Shown: in pieces, positions 8,545 to 18,521 of the stretch
How the letters are laid out: each line of letters starts with the position of its first letter
How positions within the stretch are numbered: position 1 is the stretch's first letter
NCBI GenBank assembly: GCA_019739225.1
Contig: JAHHDT010000005.1
Location: 1,550,001-1,614,000 of the forward strand
DNA from: Aquamicrobium sp.
Lineage (GTDB): Bacteria; Pseudomonadota; Alphaproteobacteria; Rhizobiales; Rhizobiaceae
Direction of reading: 5' to 3'
Length of the DNA: 64,000 bases
The notes under the pieces: model-generated
The model's database searches: none
Seen by the model: only the letters and a program-made list of their open reading frames with translations
Told to the model about the DNA's origin: nothing
Program-made: the position numbers and the translations under genes

Positions 8545-8703
8545 GTCCTGCTCCGTATCGCGCTTCTGCTGGGCACACACCAGTGCAGCCAGCAGTGCCG
8601 CAGAGCCGATCTCGCCGTAGTGAGCCGTCAGTGTCGCATATTGTGCGCGTCGTGCGCGCTCCTGTTCGGCTTCCAGGGCTGGGTGTGTGGCGGTCGGTTG
8701 CAT
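8530..8703 (-). CDS. Candidate small protein, 57 aa
   Basis: A short open frame encoding 57 residues (MQPTATHPALEAEQERARRA start, DTEQDSKAA end), hydrophilic and mostly helical, with a central LLAALVCAQQK patch. Its ATG is preceded by a strong Shine-Dalgarno-like AAGGGGAAG five bases upstream, which is the main reason to list it. It is convergent with argO and overlaps its last 15 bp. No family recognised; it could be spurious. Confidence 0.45.
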   Translation of the reverse strand: MQPTATHPALEAEQERARRAQYATLTAHYGEIGSAALLAALVCAQQKRDTEQDSKAA

Positions 8704-8825
8704 CGTCTTCCCCTTGTGCGCCCGCTGGCGCTGTTGGACATGCCCATGAGATGGGTACCGAATGGGTCGAAACGGTGTCCCGGTGTGGGCATTTCGATGA
8801 GTTTGGGGGCTGTCTTTGAAGACAT
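8628..8825 (-). CDS. Candidate small protein, 65 aa, overlapping the 57-aa ORF
   Basis: A 65-residue open frame starting MSSKTAPKLIEMPTPGHRFD, with a weak AGGA eleven bases before the ATG. It overlaps the 57-residue ORF in another frame over 8628-8703. The N-terminal half (to about 40) looks protein-like; the C-terminal half is Arg/His/Pro-rich and looks like out-of-frame translation. Either a real short leader gene coupled to the next ORF or chance. Confidence 0.25.
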   Translation of the reverse strand: MSSKTAPKLIEMPTPGHRFDPFGTHLMGMSNSASGRTRGRRCNRPPHTQPWKPNRSAHDAHNMRH

Positions 8826-8903
8826 GTTTAATAAAATCCTATTGGCCGGCGCGTGTTGCATTCGCGCCACGCCGAAGCATCGGACGCTCGCGCCCGCGCT
8901 CTC

Positions 8904-8932
8904 TTGACGGCGGCGGGGCAGGGCGCGATAAA
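8904..8932 (+). promoter_or_regulatory. Sigma-70-type promoter for cysS
   Basis: A -35 element TTGACG (8904-8909) and a -10 element GATAAA (8927-8932) separated by exactly 17 bp. The expected start point (about 8939-8940) coincides with the A of the ATG of a 14-codon upstream ORF, which would therefore be leaderless. About 120 bases of leader precede cysS. Confidence 0.5.
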
Positions 8933-8939
8933 GCGAGCG

Positions 8940-8984
8940 ATGAAAACGCCTTTCGCCATTATCGGCATCTGCATTATCGGCTAG
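8940..8984 (+). CDS. Candidate leaderless upstream ORF (14 aa) before cysS
   Basis: Encodes MKTPFAIIGICIIG then TAG, with one Cys codon at position 11. It begins at the predicted transcription start and ends 8 bases before a long stem-loop that precedes the cysS ribosome-binding site. Short hydrophobic leader peptides with a codon for the cognate amino acid are known as attenuator sensors for biosynthetic and tRNA-synthetase genes, hence the suspicion. The ORF is so short that chance is a serious alternative. Confidence 0.3.
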   Translation: MKTPFAIIGICIIG

Positions 8985-8991
8985 CGCCTTC

Positions 8992-9053
8992 GCTGGTCCG
9001 GCCGTTTTCGTCCTTCCGACAGATACGAGAAAACGCCCCGGCCAGCCGGCCAG
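8992..9053 (+). promoter_or_regulatory. cysS leader stem-loop with an alternative pairing
   Basis: GCTGG/CCGG/CGTTTT/CGT (8992-9011) can pair with ACG/AAAACG/CCGG/CCAGC (9025-9046), about 18 base pairs with small bulges. The same 5' arm (8993-9002, CTGGTCCGGC) can instead pair with GCCGGCCAG (9045-9053), which touches the cysS Shine-Dalgarno AGGGAG at 9052-9057. Two mutually exclusive stems next to a ribosome-binding site suggest a switch; no folding energy was computed. Confidence 0.4.
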
Positions 9054-9062
9054 GGAGAATTT

Positions 9063-10496
9063 ATGTCTGAATCCGTCGGGCAGCTTCGGCTTTACAACAC
9101 GCTGACGCGCGAGAAGGAGCATTTCGCTCCGATCCATCCGCAGAACGTGCGCATGTATGTTTGCGGACCGACGGTGTACGACTACGCCCATATCGGCAAT
9201 GCGCGCCCGGTGATCGTGTTCGACGTGCTCTATCGCCTGCTGCGCCATGTCTACGGTGCCGACCACGTCACCTATGTCCGCAACATCACCGACGTCGACG
9301 ACAAGATCAACGCCCGCGCCGCGCGCGATCATCCCGATCTCGCGCTCAACGACGCGATCCGCAAGGTCACCGAGGCGACCAACGCGCAGTTCCAGGCCGA
9401 CGTGAGAGCGCTCGGCTGCCTCGAGCCCGACAGCCAGCCGCGCGCCACCGAGCATATCGATGGCATGCGGGCGATGATCGACAGGCTCGTGACGCAGGGC
9501 GTGGCCTATGTCGCGGAAGGCCACGTGCTGTTCTCGCCGTCGGCCATGAATGCCGGCGAGGGCCCGCGCTACGGCGCGCTCTCGCGCCGGCCGTTCGACG
9601 AGATGCTGGCCGGCGCCCGCGTCGACGTCGCCTCCTACAAGCGCGACGAGATGGATTTCGTCCTCTGGAAGCCGTCGAAGCCGGGTGAGCCCGGCTGGCC
9701 GTCCCCTGCCGGCATCGACGCGCTAGGCCGCCCCGGTTGGCATATCGAATGCTCGGCCATGTCGATGGCCAAGCTGCTGGAGCCGTTCGGTGGCGGGCTT
9801 ACCTGCGACGACCCGATGAAGAACGTCTTCGACATTCATGGCGGCGGCATTGATCTCGTCTTTCCCCACCACGAGAACGAGATAGCCCAGTCCTGCTGCG
9901 CCTTCGGCACCGACCGGATGGCCAACATCTGGATGCACAACGGCTTCCTGCAGGTCGAAGGCCGCAAGATGTCGAAGTCGGAAGGCAATTTCGTCACCAT
10001 CCACGACCTTCTGCACACGGAGGTCTTCGGTGGCCGTAAATGGCCAGGTGAGGTGCTGCGGCTGGCCATGCTGATGACCCACTACCGCGAGCCGATCGAC
10101 TTCTCGCTCCGCAAGCTGGAGGAAGCGGAAGCGCTGATCGCAAAATGGCGACGCCGGGTGGCGGGAGAGCGGCCGAGCACTCTTGCCGGCGATGCGCTGG
10201 ACGCGCTGTCCGACGACCTCGACATGGCGCGGCTCCTGCGGATCATGAACGCGTCCGACCTTTCGGCGTCGGAGCTTGCTGCCATTGCTGCGTTGATCGG
10301 CCTCGATCTGTCGGAGGTGGAGACAGAGGTGGACGTTGCAGAGTTCGTCTCACGCCGCCTTGCATTCATCCGCGAAAAGAACTGGTCGGAGGCCGACCGC
10401 ATCCGCGACGAGTTGCTGGGACAGGGCATCCAGTTGAAGGACGGCAAGGACCCCGCCACCGGCGAACGCGTCACGACATGGGAGGTGAAGCGGTGA
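9063..10496 (+). CDS. cysS: Cysteinyl-tRNA synthetase
   Basis: Class Ia aminoacyl-tRNA synthetase charging tRNA-Cys in the cytoplasm; 477 residues, a family-typical length. C34 in [10 protein letters not shown] is the first zinc ligand used for cysteine discrimination. HIGN (43-46) and KMSKS (near 302) are the two ATP-binding signatures. Further zinc ligands lie in the WHIECSAMS and HHENE segments near 225-270. The ATG at 9063 follows a good AGGGAGAA site by a few bases. Confidence 0.97.
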   Translation: MSESVGQLRLYNTLTREKEHFAPIHPQNVRMYVCGPTVYDYAHIGNARPVIVFDVLYRLLRHVYGADHVTYVRNITDVDDKINARAARDHPDLALNDAIRKVTEATNAQFQADVRALGCLEPDSQPRATEHIDGMRAMIDRLVTQGVAYVAEGHVLFSPSAMNAGEGPRYGALSRRPFDEMLAGARVDVASYKRDEMDFVLWKPSKPGEPGWPSPAGIDALGRPGWHIECSAMSMAKLLEPFGGGLTCDDPMKNVFDIHGGGIDLVFPHHENEIAQSCCAFGTDRMANIWMHNGFLQVEGRKMSKSEGNFVTIHDLLHTEVFGGRKWPGEVLRLAMLMTHYREPIDFSLRKLEEAEALIAKWRRRVAGERPSTLAGDALDALSDDLDMARLLRIMNASDLSASELAAIAALIGLDLSEVETEVDVAEFVSRRLAFIREKNWSEADRIRDELLGQGIQLKDGKDPATGERVTTWEVKR

Positions 10497-10535
10497 GATC
10501 GCCTGCGGCGAATGCGGAGGGGTTGGCGGGACAGC

Positions 10536-10698
10536 GCCCCCCTCTGTCCTGCCGGACATCTCCCCCACATGGGGGGAGATCAGCCGACCGGCCTGCTTTC
10601 GCCAATCGGTGGCGTGGCAGAACAAGCGACGATGGCGAAGCTGCCGATCTCCCCCCTCGTGGGGGAGATGTCCGGCAGGACAGAGGGGGGCAACGTAG
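10536..10698. repeat. Palindromic intergenic repeat, copy A
   Basis: Outer inverted arms 10536-10581 and 10646-10691: a GCCCCCCTCTGTCCTGCCGG arm and its complement. Each arm contains its own palindrome (GATCTCCCCC...GGGGGAGAT). The right end carries the CAACGTAG tail shared with copies B and C, and with D in inverse orientation. The centre (about 65 bp) is not conserved between copies. Lies between cysS and the DUF559 gene. Confidence 0.9.
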
Positions 10699-10755
10699 GG
10701 CACTGAGCCTGTGGCGGTTCGTGCTCCATCATCTGCAGGGCGCAGGAGGCTGACC

Positions 10756-11196
10756 ATGCCTCATACCCCTTTACCCCCCAACAATCGTTCTCGCGCCAAG
10801 GCGATGCGGCGCGTGATGACTGATGCCGAACTGAAGCTGTGGAATGCCGTTCGTGCCCACAGGCTGATGGGGCTCGGCTTTCGCAGGCAGTTTCCTGTTG
10901 CTGGTTTCATTGTCGATTTCGCATGCCCTGAAAAACGGCTGATCGTCGAAGTCGACGGTAGCCAGCATGCTGACGAGGCAGCATCCCGGTACGATGCTAC
11001 CCGCACCGAAACCCTGCGCGTGAACGGCTGGACCGTTCTGCGCCTCTGGAACGACGACGTGCTGCGCGACATCGACAATGTCTGCGCACATATAGTTGCT
11101 GTGAGCGGATTGGCGGCGGAAGACGCGGCGCGATGGGCCGGCAACACTGAACGGAATCGAAATGCAAACCGCATCGAGCAGGAATTGAAGCCATGA
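10756..11196 (+). CDS. DUF559 (VSR-like fold) endonuclease-domain protein
   Basis: A 146-residue protein whose core is DUF559, a domain of the restriction-endonuclease-like/VSR superfamily of unknown biological role. Visible family features: LRxxxTxAE-like MRRVMTDAELKLWNAVR near 16-32, FRRQFPVAGFIVDFACPEKR near 42-62, and the putative catalytic E-V-D-G-S-Q-H near 68-74, followed by a WTVLRLWNDDV segment. A perfect AGGAGG site precedes the ATG at 10756. The tail after about 122 is low in conservation signals. Its stop overlaps the start region of the next gene by 4 bp. Confidence 0.85.
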   Translation: MPHTPLPPNNRSRAKAMRRVMTDAELKLWNAVRAHRLMGLGFRRQFPVAGFIVDFACPEKRLIVEVDGSQHADEAASRYDATRTETLRVNGWTVLRLWNDDVLRDIDNVCAHIVAVSGLAAEDAARWAGNTERNRNANRIEQELKP

Positions 11197-11680
11197 GCCT
11201 CGACAACAAGCCGATCTATTCCGGCGGGTGCCAGTGCGGCGCGGTGCGCTTCCGCGTCGAGGGTGCGCTGGGCGACGCCTCGGTCTGCCATTGCCGAATG
11301 TGCCAGAAGGCCTTCGGCAGTTTCTACGCGCCGCTGGTCTCCGTGCGCGAGGCGGAGCTGGAATGGACCCGCGGGGAGCCGAAGCGGTTCCGCTCGTCCA
11401 ACCACGTGCTGCGCGGCTTCTGCGCCGAGTGCGGCACGCCGCTGACGTTCGAGGCGCCCGACGGCGTGGCGCTCGCCATCGGTGCCTTCGATCAGCCCGA
11501 GGAGATCGCGCCGGTGATCCAGTGGGGCGTGGAGGCGAAGCTGCCCTACGCCGATGCGATTCCTTCATTGCCGGGCGAGACGACGGAAGCCGACATGGAA
11601 TCCGCTCCGTATCTCGCCGAGATGGACAGTTACCAGCATCCCGATCACGACACCGAAACCTGGCCGCCGGAGGAAAGACG

Positions 11681-11684
<4 letters not shown>
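11193..11684 (+). CDS. GFA-family zinc protein, paralogue 1
   Basis: A 163-residue member of the GFA/CENP-V fold (named after glutathione-dependent formaldehyde-activating enzyme; most members have no proven reaction). Structural zinc ligands are the cysteines in GGCQCGAVRF (13, 15), CHCRMCQ (33, 35, 38) and FCAECGTPL (73, 76). It overlaps DUF559 (ATGA-type, 4 bp) and the next gene, so the four genes from 10756 to 13107 look like one operon. Similar in sequence to its downstream neighbour, so likely a tandem duplication. Confidence 0.87.
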
Positions 11685-13107
<1,423 letters not shown>

Positions 13108-13143
13108 TGATGGGTCCTTTCAGCTTGCACGGTGCTTTGTCAC

Positions 13144-13306
13144 GCCCCCCTCTGTCCTGCCGGACATCTCCCCCACGAGGGGGGAGATCGGCAGCTTTGC
13201 GTTCAACGCTTCTTTTTCAACGCTGGCGATCGGCGAAAGCCGGACGGCCAGCTGATCTCCCCCCTTGTGGGGGAGATGTCCCGCAGGACAGAGGGGGGCA
13301 ACGTAG
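13144..13306. repeat. Palindromic intergenic repeat, copy B
   Basis: Arms 13144-13189 and 13254-13299 match copy A almost exactly in sequence and in arm spacing; one arm reads CCCGCAGG where the others have CCGGCAGG. The right end again has CAACGTAG. It fills the gap between pip and cimA, so cimA may be separated transcriptionally. Confidence 0.9.
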
Positions 13307-13330
13307 GGTGCGCACGAGGAAAGTGCTGGC

Positions 13331-14944
13331 ATGACCAAGGAGCGCATCTACCTCTTCGACACCACCCTGCGCGACGGCCAGCAGACGCCCGGCATCGACT
13401 TCTCGGTCGAGGACAAGATCGTCATCGCGGGCATGCTGGATGCGTTCGGTTTCGACTATGTCGAAGGAGGCTATCCGGGCGCCAACCCGACCGACACGGC
13501 CTTCTTCGGCGAAAAGCGCACCAGGCGGTCGTCCTTCGTGGCGTTCGGCATGACCAAGCGCGCAGGAGTGTCAGCTTCTAACGATCCGGGCATCGCAGCA
13601 CTCGTCCAGTCGAAGTCCGACGCGATCTGTTATGTCGCCAAGAGCTGGGACTATCACGTCCGCGTGGCGCTCGGCTGCTCCAACGAGGACAATCTCGAAT
13701 GCATCGCGGCTTCCGTCGAGGCTGCCCGCGCGGCCGGCAAGGAGGCGCTGGTCGATTGCGAGCACTTCTTCGACGGCTTCAAGGCCAATCCCGACTACGC
13801 GCTGGCCTGCGCGCGCACCGCCTACGATGCCGGCGCGCGTTGGGTGGTGCTGTGCGACACCAATGGCGGCACGCAACCTGCGGAGGTGCGCGAGATCGTC
13901 GGCCAGGTGATCGCTGCGGGCATTCCGGGTGCCAATCTCGGCATCCACGCGCATGACGACACGGGGCAGGCCGTCGCAAATTCGCTGGCTGCGGTGGAGG
14001 CGGGCGTGCGCCAGGTGCAGGGTACGCTCAACGGCATCGGCGAGCGCTGCGGCAATGCCAATCTGGTGACGATACTGCCGACGCTGATGCTCAAGCCGCG
14101 CTTTGCGGAGCGTTTCGAGACCGGCATCTCTGCCGAGGCGCTGACCGACATTTCGCGGCTGTCTCACGGCTTCGACGAACTGCTGAACCGCGCGCCCGAT
14201 CCGCAGGCGCCCTATGTCGGCGGGTCCGCATTCGCCACCAAGGCGGGCATTCACGCCTCCGCGCTGCTCAAGGAACCGCAGACATACGAGCATGTCGCGC
14301 CGGAGTCGGTCGGCAACACCCGCCGCGTGATGGTTTCCGACCAGGGCGGCAAGTCCAACTTCATCGCCGAGCTCAAGCGGCGTGGCATAGCGGTTGCCAA
14401 GGACGACCCGCGCCTCGATACGCTGATCGCGCTCGTCAAGGAGCGCGAGGCGCAGGGTTACGCCTATGAGGGCGCGGATGCGAGCTTCGAACTGCTGGCG
14501 CGGCGCACGCTGGGCGGCGTGCCGGTCTTCTTCCACGTCGATTCCTTCCGCTGCATGGTCGAGCGGCGCTACGACGCCAATGGCAGCCTCAAGACCGTCT
14601 CCGAAGCGATCGTGAGAGTGACTGTCGACGGTGAGGAGAAGATGTCGGTGGCGGAGGGCGACGGCCCGGTGAACGCGCTCGACATCGCCCTGCGCAAGGA
14701 CCTCGGCAAATACCAGGACGAGATTTCCGACCTGACACTGACCGACTTCAAGGTGCGTATTCTCAACGGGGGCACCGAGGCAATAACCCGTGTGCTGATA
14801 GAATCGCACGATTCCACCGGCGCGCGCTGGTGGACGGTAGGCGTCTCCGAAAACATCATCGATGCTTCCTTCCAGGCTCTCATGGACTCGATCGTCTACA
14901 AGCTGGTCAAGAACCGCGAGAACGTGGCCCGGGCGGCGGAGTAG
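13331..14944 (+). CDS. cimA: (R)-citramalate synthase
   Basis: A 537-residue enzyme that condenses pyruvate and acetyl-CoA to (R)-citramalate, feeding 2-oxobutyrate and isoleucine synthesis. The HMGL-like TIM barrel opens with DTTLRDGQQTPGIDFS (10-25), has HAHDDTGQAVANS near 207-219 with the metal-binding His pair, and NGIGERCGNAN near 237. The C-terminal LeuA-type allosteric dimer domain (about 400-530) is present. Length and the GYPGANPTD segment favour CimA over 2-isopropylmalate synthase. Confidence 0.9.
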   Translation: MTKERIYLFDTTLRDGQQTPGIDFSVEDKIVIAGMLDAFGFDYVEGGYPGANPTDTAFFGEKRTRRSSFVAFGMTKRAGVSASNDPGIAALVQSKSDAICYVAKSWDYHVRVALGCSNEDNLECIAASVEAARAAGKEALVDCEHFFDGFKANPDYALACARTAYDAGARWVVLCDTNGGTQPAEVREIVGQVIAAGIPGANLGIHAHDDTGQAVANSLAAVEAGVRQVQGTLNGIGERCGNANLVTILPTLMLKPRFAERFETGISAEALTDISRLSHGFDELLNRAPDPQAPYVGGSAFATKAGIHASALLKEPQTYEHVAPESVGNTRRVMVSDQGGKSNFIAELKRRGIAVAKDDPRLDTLIALVKEREAQGYAYEGADASFELLARRTLGGVPVFFHVDSFRCMVERRYDANGSLKTVSEAIVRVTVDGEEKMSVAEGDGPVNALDIALRKDLGKYQDEISDLTLTDFKVRILNGGTEAITRVLIESHDSTGARWWTVGVSENIIDASFQALMDSIVYKLVKNRENVARAAE

Positions 14945-15048
14945 CTCCCAATCATCAACCGTTATCGATCGTTGGATCAGCATAATGCGTTGGTCTGGCG
15001 GTCGCTGACGCGTTAGGACGCCGGTCTGAAACGTTGAAGGCTCGATTT

Positions 15049-15987
15049 ATGCAGGAAAGGGTACAGCCGGTGGCCGCAAAGACGGAAGCGCCGGCGCAGT
15101 CCGAGGCGAAGCGCGGCTTCGCGTTCGCGCTGTCGGCCTATCTGCTGTGGGGCTTCCTCCCGCTCTACATGAAGATGGTGGCGCACATCCCGCCGGTGGA
15201 GGTGGTGGCGCATCGCATCCTTTGGTCGGTTCCCGTCGCCGGCATCGTGCTGCTTGCGCTGGGCCGCACCGCCGACATCAAGACGGCCCTACGGCAGCCA
15301 CGTACGCTGCTGATGGCGGCGCTTACGGCCGCGATCATCACCGTCAACTGGGGCATCTATGTCTGGGCGATCGCCGTCGACCGCACGGTCGAGACCGCGC
15401 TCGGCTACTACATCAATCCGCTGGTGACGGTGCTGCTGGGTGCCGCGCTGCTGGGCGAGCGGCTCAACCGCTATCAGCTCGTGGCAGTGGCGCTGGCAAT
15501 TGCAGCCGTCGGTGTCCTGACGGTGGATGCCGGCGGGTTGCCGTGGGTGTCGCTGGCCCTCGCGCTGTCGTTTGCCGCCTATGGCTATCTGCGCAAGACG
15601 CTGCCGATCGGCCCGAGCCAGGGCTTTTTCCTCGAAGTGCTGATCCTGTCGGTGCCGTGCCTGGCCTATGTGATCTGGATCGAGGCCACGGGGCAGGGGC
15701 ACTTCACCGACAGCACGCAGAATATCGGGCTGCTGATGTTCGCCGGGCCGGCGACGGCCATCCCGCTGATCCTCTATGCGTTCGGCGCCAAGCTGCTGCG
15801 CATCTCGACCATCGGCATCATGCAGTATATTGCGCCGACGATGATCGCGATCATTGCCGTCTTCGTGTTCGGGGAGCCGTTCGGCACGGCGCGTATCGTG
15901 GCATTCGCGCTGATCTGGACCGCGCTTGCGCTCTACACCTGGTCGATGTTCTTCGGCGCCAGGCAGGCGAAGGCAGCCAGACCCTAA
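15049..15987 (+). CDS. rarD: RarD/EamA-family permease
   Basis: A 312-residue inner-membrane protein of the drug/metabolite transporter superfamily, RarD type (ten predicted membrane helices in two EamA repeats). The SAYLLWGFLPLYMK start of TM1 (about 30-43), the EVVAHRILWSVP segment and the YINPLVTVLLGA motif are typical of RarD. Substrate unknown (the name comes from chloramphenicol sensitivity). The ATG at 15049 is preferred to the TTG five codons upstream. Convergent with the LOG-family gene, with a 4-bp overlap of the stops. Confidence 0.9.
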   Translation: MQERVQPVAAKTEAPAQSEAKRGFAFALSAYLLWGFLPLYMKMVAHIPPVEVVAHRILWSVPVAGIVLLALGRTADIKTALRQPRTLLMAALTAAIITVNWGIYVWAIAVDRTVETALGYYINPLVTVLLGAALLGERLNRYQLVAVALAIAAVGVLTVDAGGLPWVSLALALSFAAYGYLRKTLPIGPSQGFFLEVLILSVPCLAYVIWIEATGQGHFTDSTQNIGLLMFAGPATAIPLILYAFGAKLLRISTIGIMQYIAPTMIAIIAVFVFGEPFGTARIVAFALIWTALALYTWSMFFGARQAKAARP

Positions 15988-16595
15988 AGCCGGTCAATCA
16001 GCTTCGGGTCGCCCTCGGCGGGAATGCCGGTCGCGGCGGCTTCCGACAGCACGGCCGGCACGATCGCTTTCGCATCATCGACGACGATCGGCTGCACGAG
16101 GTGGCCGGTATGCACGAAGCCCTCGTTGCGCATGTGGTCGAGGAGGGTGAGCATCGGATCCCAGAAGCCGCCGATATTGGCGAAGACGATCGGCTTGCGG
16201 TGCCGCCCGAGTTGCGCCCAGGTCATGATCTCGACGATCTCTTCAAGCGTTCCGATGCCGCCCGGCAGCGCCACGAAGGCGTCCGATTTCTCGAACATCT
16301 TGTGCTTGCGGGTGTGCATGTCCTCGGTGACGATCAGGTCGTCGAGCTTGCCGAGCGCGGCTTCGGTCGCTTCCTTGTTCATCAGGAAGCGTGGGATGAT
16401 CCCGGTCACCTTGCCGCCGCCCTCGATCGTGCCTTTGGCGACTGCGCCCATGATGCCCTTGGTGCCGCCGCCATAAACCAGGCTCAAGCCGGCATCCGCG
16501 ATGGAGCGGCCGAGCGCGTATCCGGTCTCCATGTAGATTTCGGAGCGGCCCGTAGACGAGCCGCAATAAACGCAGATGGATCGAATCAGGTTCAT
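15984..16595 (-). CDS. LOG-family protein (TIGR00730, cytokinin-riboside monophosphate phosphoribohydrolase type)
   Basis: A 203-residue Rossmann-fold enzyme of the LOG family, which removes ribose 5'-phosphate from nucleotide monophosphates (AMP or cytokinin nucleotides). The diagnostic motifs are present: VYGGGTKGIMG (about 41-51) and PGGIGTLEE (about 111-119), with the R-K-x-x-M-type MHTRKHKMF segment. The ATG at 16595 gives the family N-terminus (NLIRSICVYCGSS). Whether it makes cytokinin or serves purine housekeeping cannot be told. Confidence 0.9.
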   Translation of the reverse strand: MNLIRSICVYCGSSTGRSEIYMETGYALGRSIADAGLSLVYGGGTKGIMGAVAKGTIEGGGKVTGIIPRFLMNKEATEAALGKLDDLIVTEDMHTRKHKMFEKSDAFVALPGGIGTLEEIVEIMTWAQLGRHRKPIVFANIGGFWDPMLTLLDHMRNEGFVHTGHLVQPIVVDDAKAIVPAVLSEAAATGIPAEGDPKLIDRL

Positions 16596-16709
16596 GGCCG
16601 GAATTGGTGTATGCATCTCTGGGAGCGGTCAAGCCGCATGGGGCTTTTTGTTGTAGCTGTTCATAAAACACGCTAGACGCTGTTGGAAAGCCGTCAAAGG
16701 AACGGAATC

Positions 16710-18452
16710 ATGGTTGTTTGGCTCAAGGCGCTTCTGTTCGTGGTCGGCGGTGTGACAGCCGCTGCGGGAACCGCCTATGTGACGGGAATGCTCGACCCAT
16801 GGCTCGGTCGCGAGCCGGTTTCGATCGCAGCGCTTCCCGAGACGACAACGCCGCAGGAGCAGGAACAGCCGACTGTTGACGGCAAAGACGCTGTGCCGCT
16901 TCCCGATGAAGCGACATCGACGGACAAGGGGGACCGTCTCGTCGCGCCGACTTTCAGCCTGCTGCGCGTTGAGCCCGACGGTTCGCTCGTCGTGGCCGGC
17001 AGCGCTGCCGGCGAATCCACCGTGGAGATCCTGAACGGCGACACCGTTATCGGCACTGCCGAGGCGGGCGCCAGCGGCGACTTCGTCATCGTGCTCGACG
17101 AGCCGCTTTCACCCGGCGACTACCAGCTTTCACTTCGGTCCATGGCCGGTGACGTCGTCTCCCTATCCCAGGAAACGGCTGTTGTGTCGGTTCCGGAAAC
17201 GCCGGACGGGCAGGTTCTGGCGCTTGTCGACAAACCTGGCGCACCAGCCGACCTCGTGACAGTGCCGGAGGCGGGCGACACGTCTGCCTCTCAGCAGCCG
17301 GCGGGCGATGCGGTCGCCCAAGCACCGGAAGGCACGGCGGATGGCGAAACGGCCCCCGCCGCCGCCCAGCAGGAGGACGAGGATTCGCAGGCCGCACAAC
17401 AGCAAGCGGCTGCGAACGACGGAGATAACGCAGAACCGAGCGCAGCCGGCGAGTCGCCTGCAGATATGCCTGAACAGCAGCAAGACGAGCAGCTCGCGGC
17501 CGGTTCCGACACGCCGGCCGACGATGCCGGGACGCAGGGCGACGCAACTGCCACCGCCGACGAGGACTCGACCGCTGGCTCCGACGCTGGAGAACAGGTC
17601 GCTTCGGCGCCCGAAGCGCGGGACAGGCCGGAGGCCACCTCGGAGCCGTTGTCCGATCTGGTGGCAAATGTGGCTGTCGAAGCTGTCGAGATAGAAGGTG
17701 GCACCGTTTTCGTCGCCGGTTCGGCAAATCCCGGCAGTATCGTGAGGGTGTACGCCAACGATATCCTTCTCGGGGATGCTCGTGCCTCCGAGGCGGGACG
17801 CTTCCTGGTCGAGGCACGCCGCGAACTGCCGGTAGGCAACTATATGATCCGTGCGGATGTGCTCGACGCGAGCGGGGCGGTGCTTGCCCGCGCCGCTGTT
17901 CCGTTCGAGCGTGAGCCGGGTGAAGCGATTGCTGCCGTAGCGCCTTCCGCGACGGCTCAGGCGTCGCAGCAGGGCAGCGGCCAGGTCGAAGCGCCCGCCG
18001 CCATTGCCGAGCCGGAGGCGCAGACGAGCGACGAGACGGCCGCCGCGCCACAGGATGCCCCGCCGGCATTGAGCGAACAGGCAGCGGCCGATGACGCCGG
18101 CCCCGCCGACGAAACGATCGCAGCCGCCGACACCCGCGACGCATCCGATGCAACCGGCAATGACGCCGGAGGGGGAGCCACGGCGCCAGCGCTGCAGCGC
18201 GCTGAAGGCTCCGTCATCATCCGCCGTGGCGATTCCCTGTGGCGCATTTCCCGGCGCGTCTATGGTCGCGGCGTTCGCTACTCGACCATCTATCTCGCCA
18301 ATCAGGAGCAGATTCGCGATCCGGACATGATCTGGCCAGGGCAGGTCTTTGCCGTGCCTCAGGAAACGCCTGAGGGCGAGACGGCCGACATGGAGGCAAT
18401 CGGCGATCAGGCCGTAGCACCCGGCACGGAAAGCCCAGCCGCCAATCAATAG
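16710..18452 (+). CDS. Large envelope LysM protein with two internal Ig-like repeats
   Basis: A 580-residue protein with one N-terminal membrane anchor (about 3-24) and a C-terminal LysM module (about 512-562, RRGDSLWRISRRVYGRG to VFAVPQ). Two similar beta-rich segments lie at about 85-165 (LRVEPDGSLVVAGSAAG) and 320-395 (AVEIEGGTVFVAGSANPG), separated and followed by long Gln/Ala/Glu/Asp-rich disordered linkers. The start at 16710 has an AAGGAACGG site. The layout suggests a periplasmic peptidoglycan-binding protein spanning from the inner membrane; function unknown. Confidence 0.82.
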   Translation: MVVWLKALLFVVGGVTAAAGTAYVTGMLDPWLGREPVSIAALPETTTPQEQEQPTVDGKDAVPLPDEATSTDKGDRLVAPTFSLLRVEPDGSLVVAGSAAGESTVEILNGDTVIGTAEAGASGDFVIVLDEPLSPGDYQLSLRSMAGDVVSLSQETAVVSVPETPDGQVLALVDKPGAPADLVTVPEAGDTSASQQPAGDAVAQAPEGTADGETAPAAAQQEDEDSQAAQQQAAANDGDNAEPSAAGESPADMPEQQQDEQLAAGSDTPADDAGTQGDATATADEDSTAGSDAGEQVASAPEARDRPEATSEPLSDLVANVAVEAVEIEGGTVFVAGSANPGSIVRVYANDILLGDARASEAGRFLVEARRELPVGNYMIRADVLDASGAVLARAAVPFEREPGEAIAAVAPSATAQASQQGSGQVEAPAAIAEPEAQTSDETAAAPQDAPPALSEQAAADDAGPADETIAAADTRDASDATGNDAGGGATAPALQRAEGSVIIRRGDSLWRISRRVYGRGVRYSTIYLANQEQIRDPDMIWPGQVFAVPQETPEGETADMEAIGDQAVAPGTESPAANQ

Positions 18453-18481
18453 GCCGTCAGACGCTAATTTCCCGCTTTAGC

Positions 18482-18520
18482 TTGCTTCCGGGTCATGTTC
18501 ATCGTATATCGCCGATGAAC
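18482..18520 (+). promoter_or_regulatory. arsR promoter with overlapping inverted-repeat operator
   Basis: A -35 TTGCTT (18482-18487), 17 bp, then a -10 TATATC (18505-18510). A perfect inverted repeat GTTCATCG (18497-18504) / CGATGAAC (18513-18520) brackets the -10. The ArsR start codon at 18522 would be at or next to the transcription start, so the mRNA is probably leaderless. Repressor binding would block the promoter directly (autoregulation). Confidence 0.55.
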
Positions 18521-18521
18521 G

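Noticed and set aside
15147-16676. 509-codon open frame on the plus strand
   Set aside because: Out of frame through rarD and antisense through the LOG gene; no domain.
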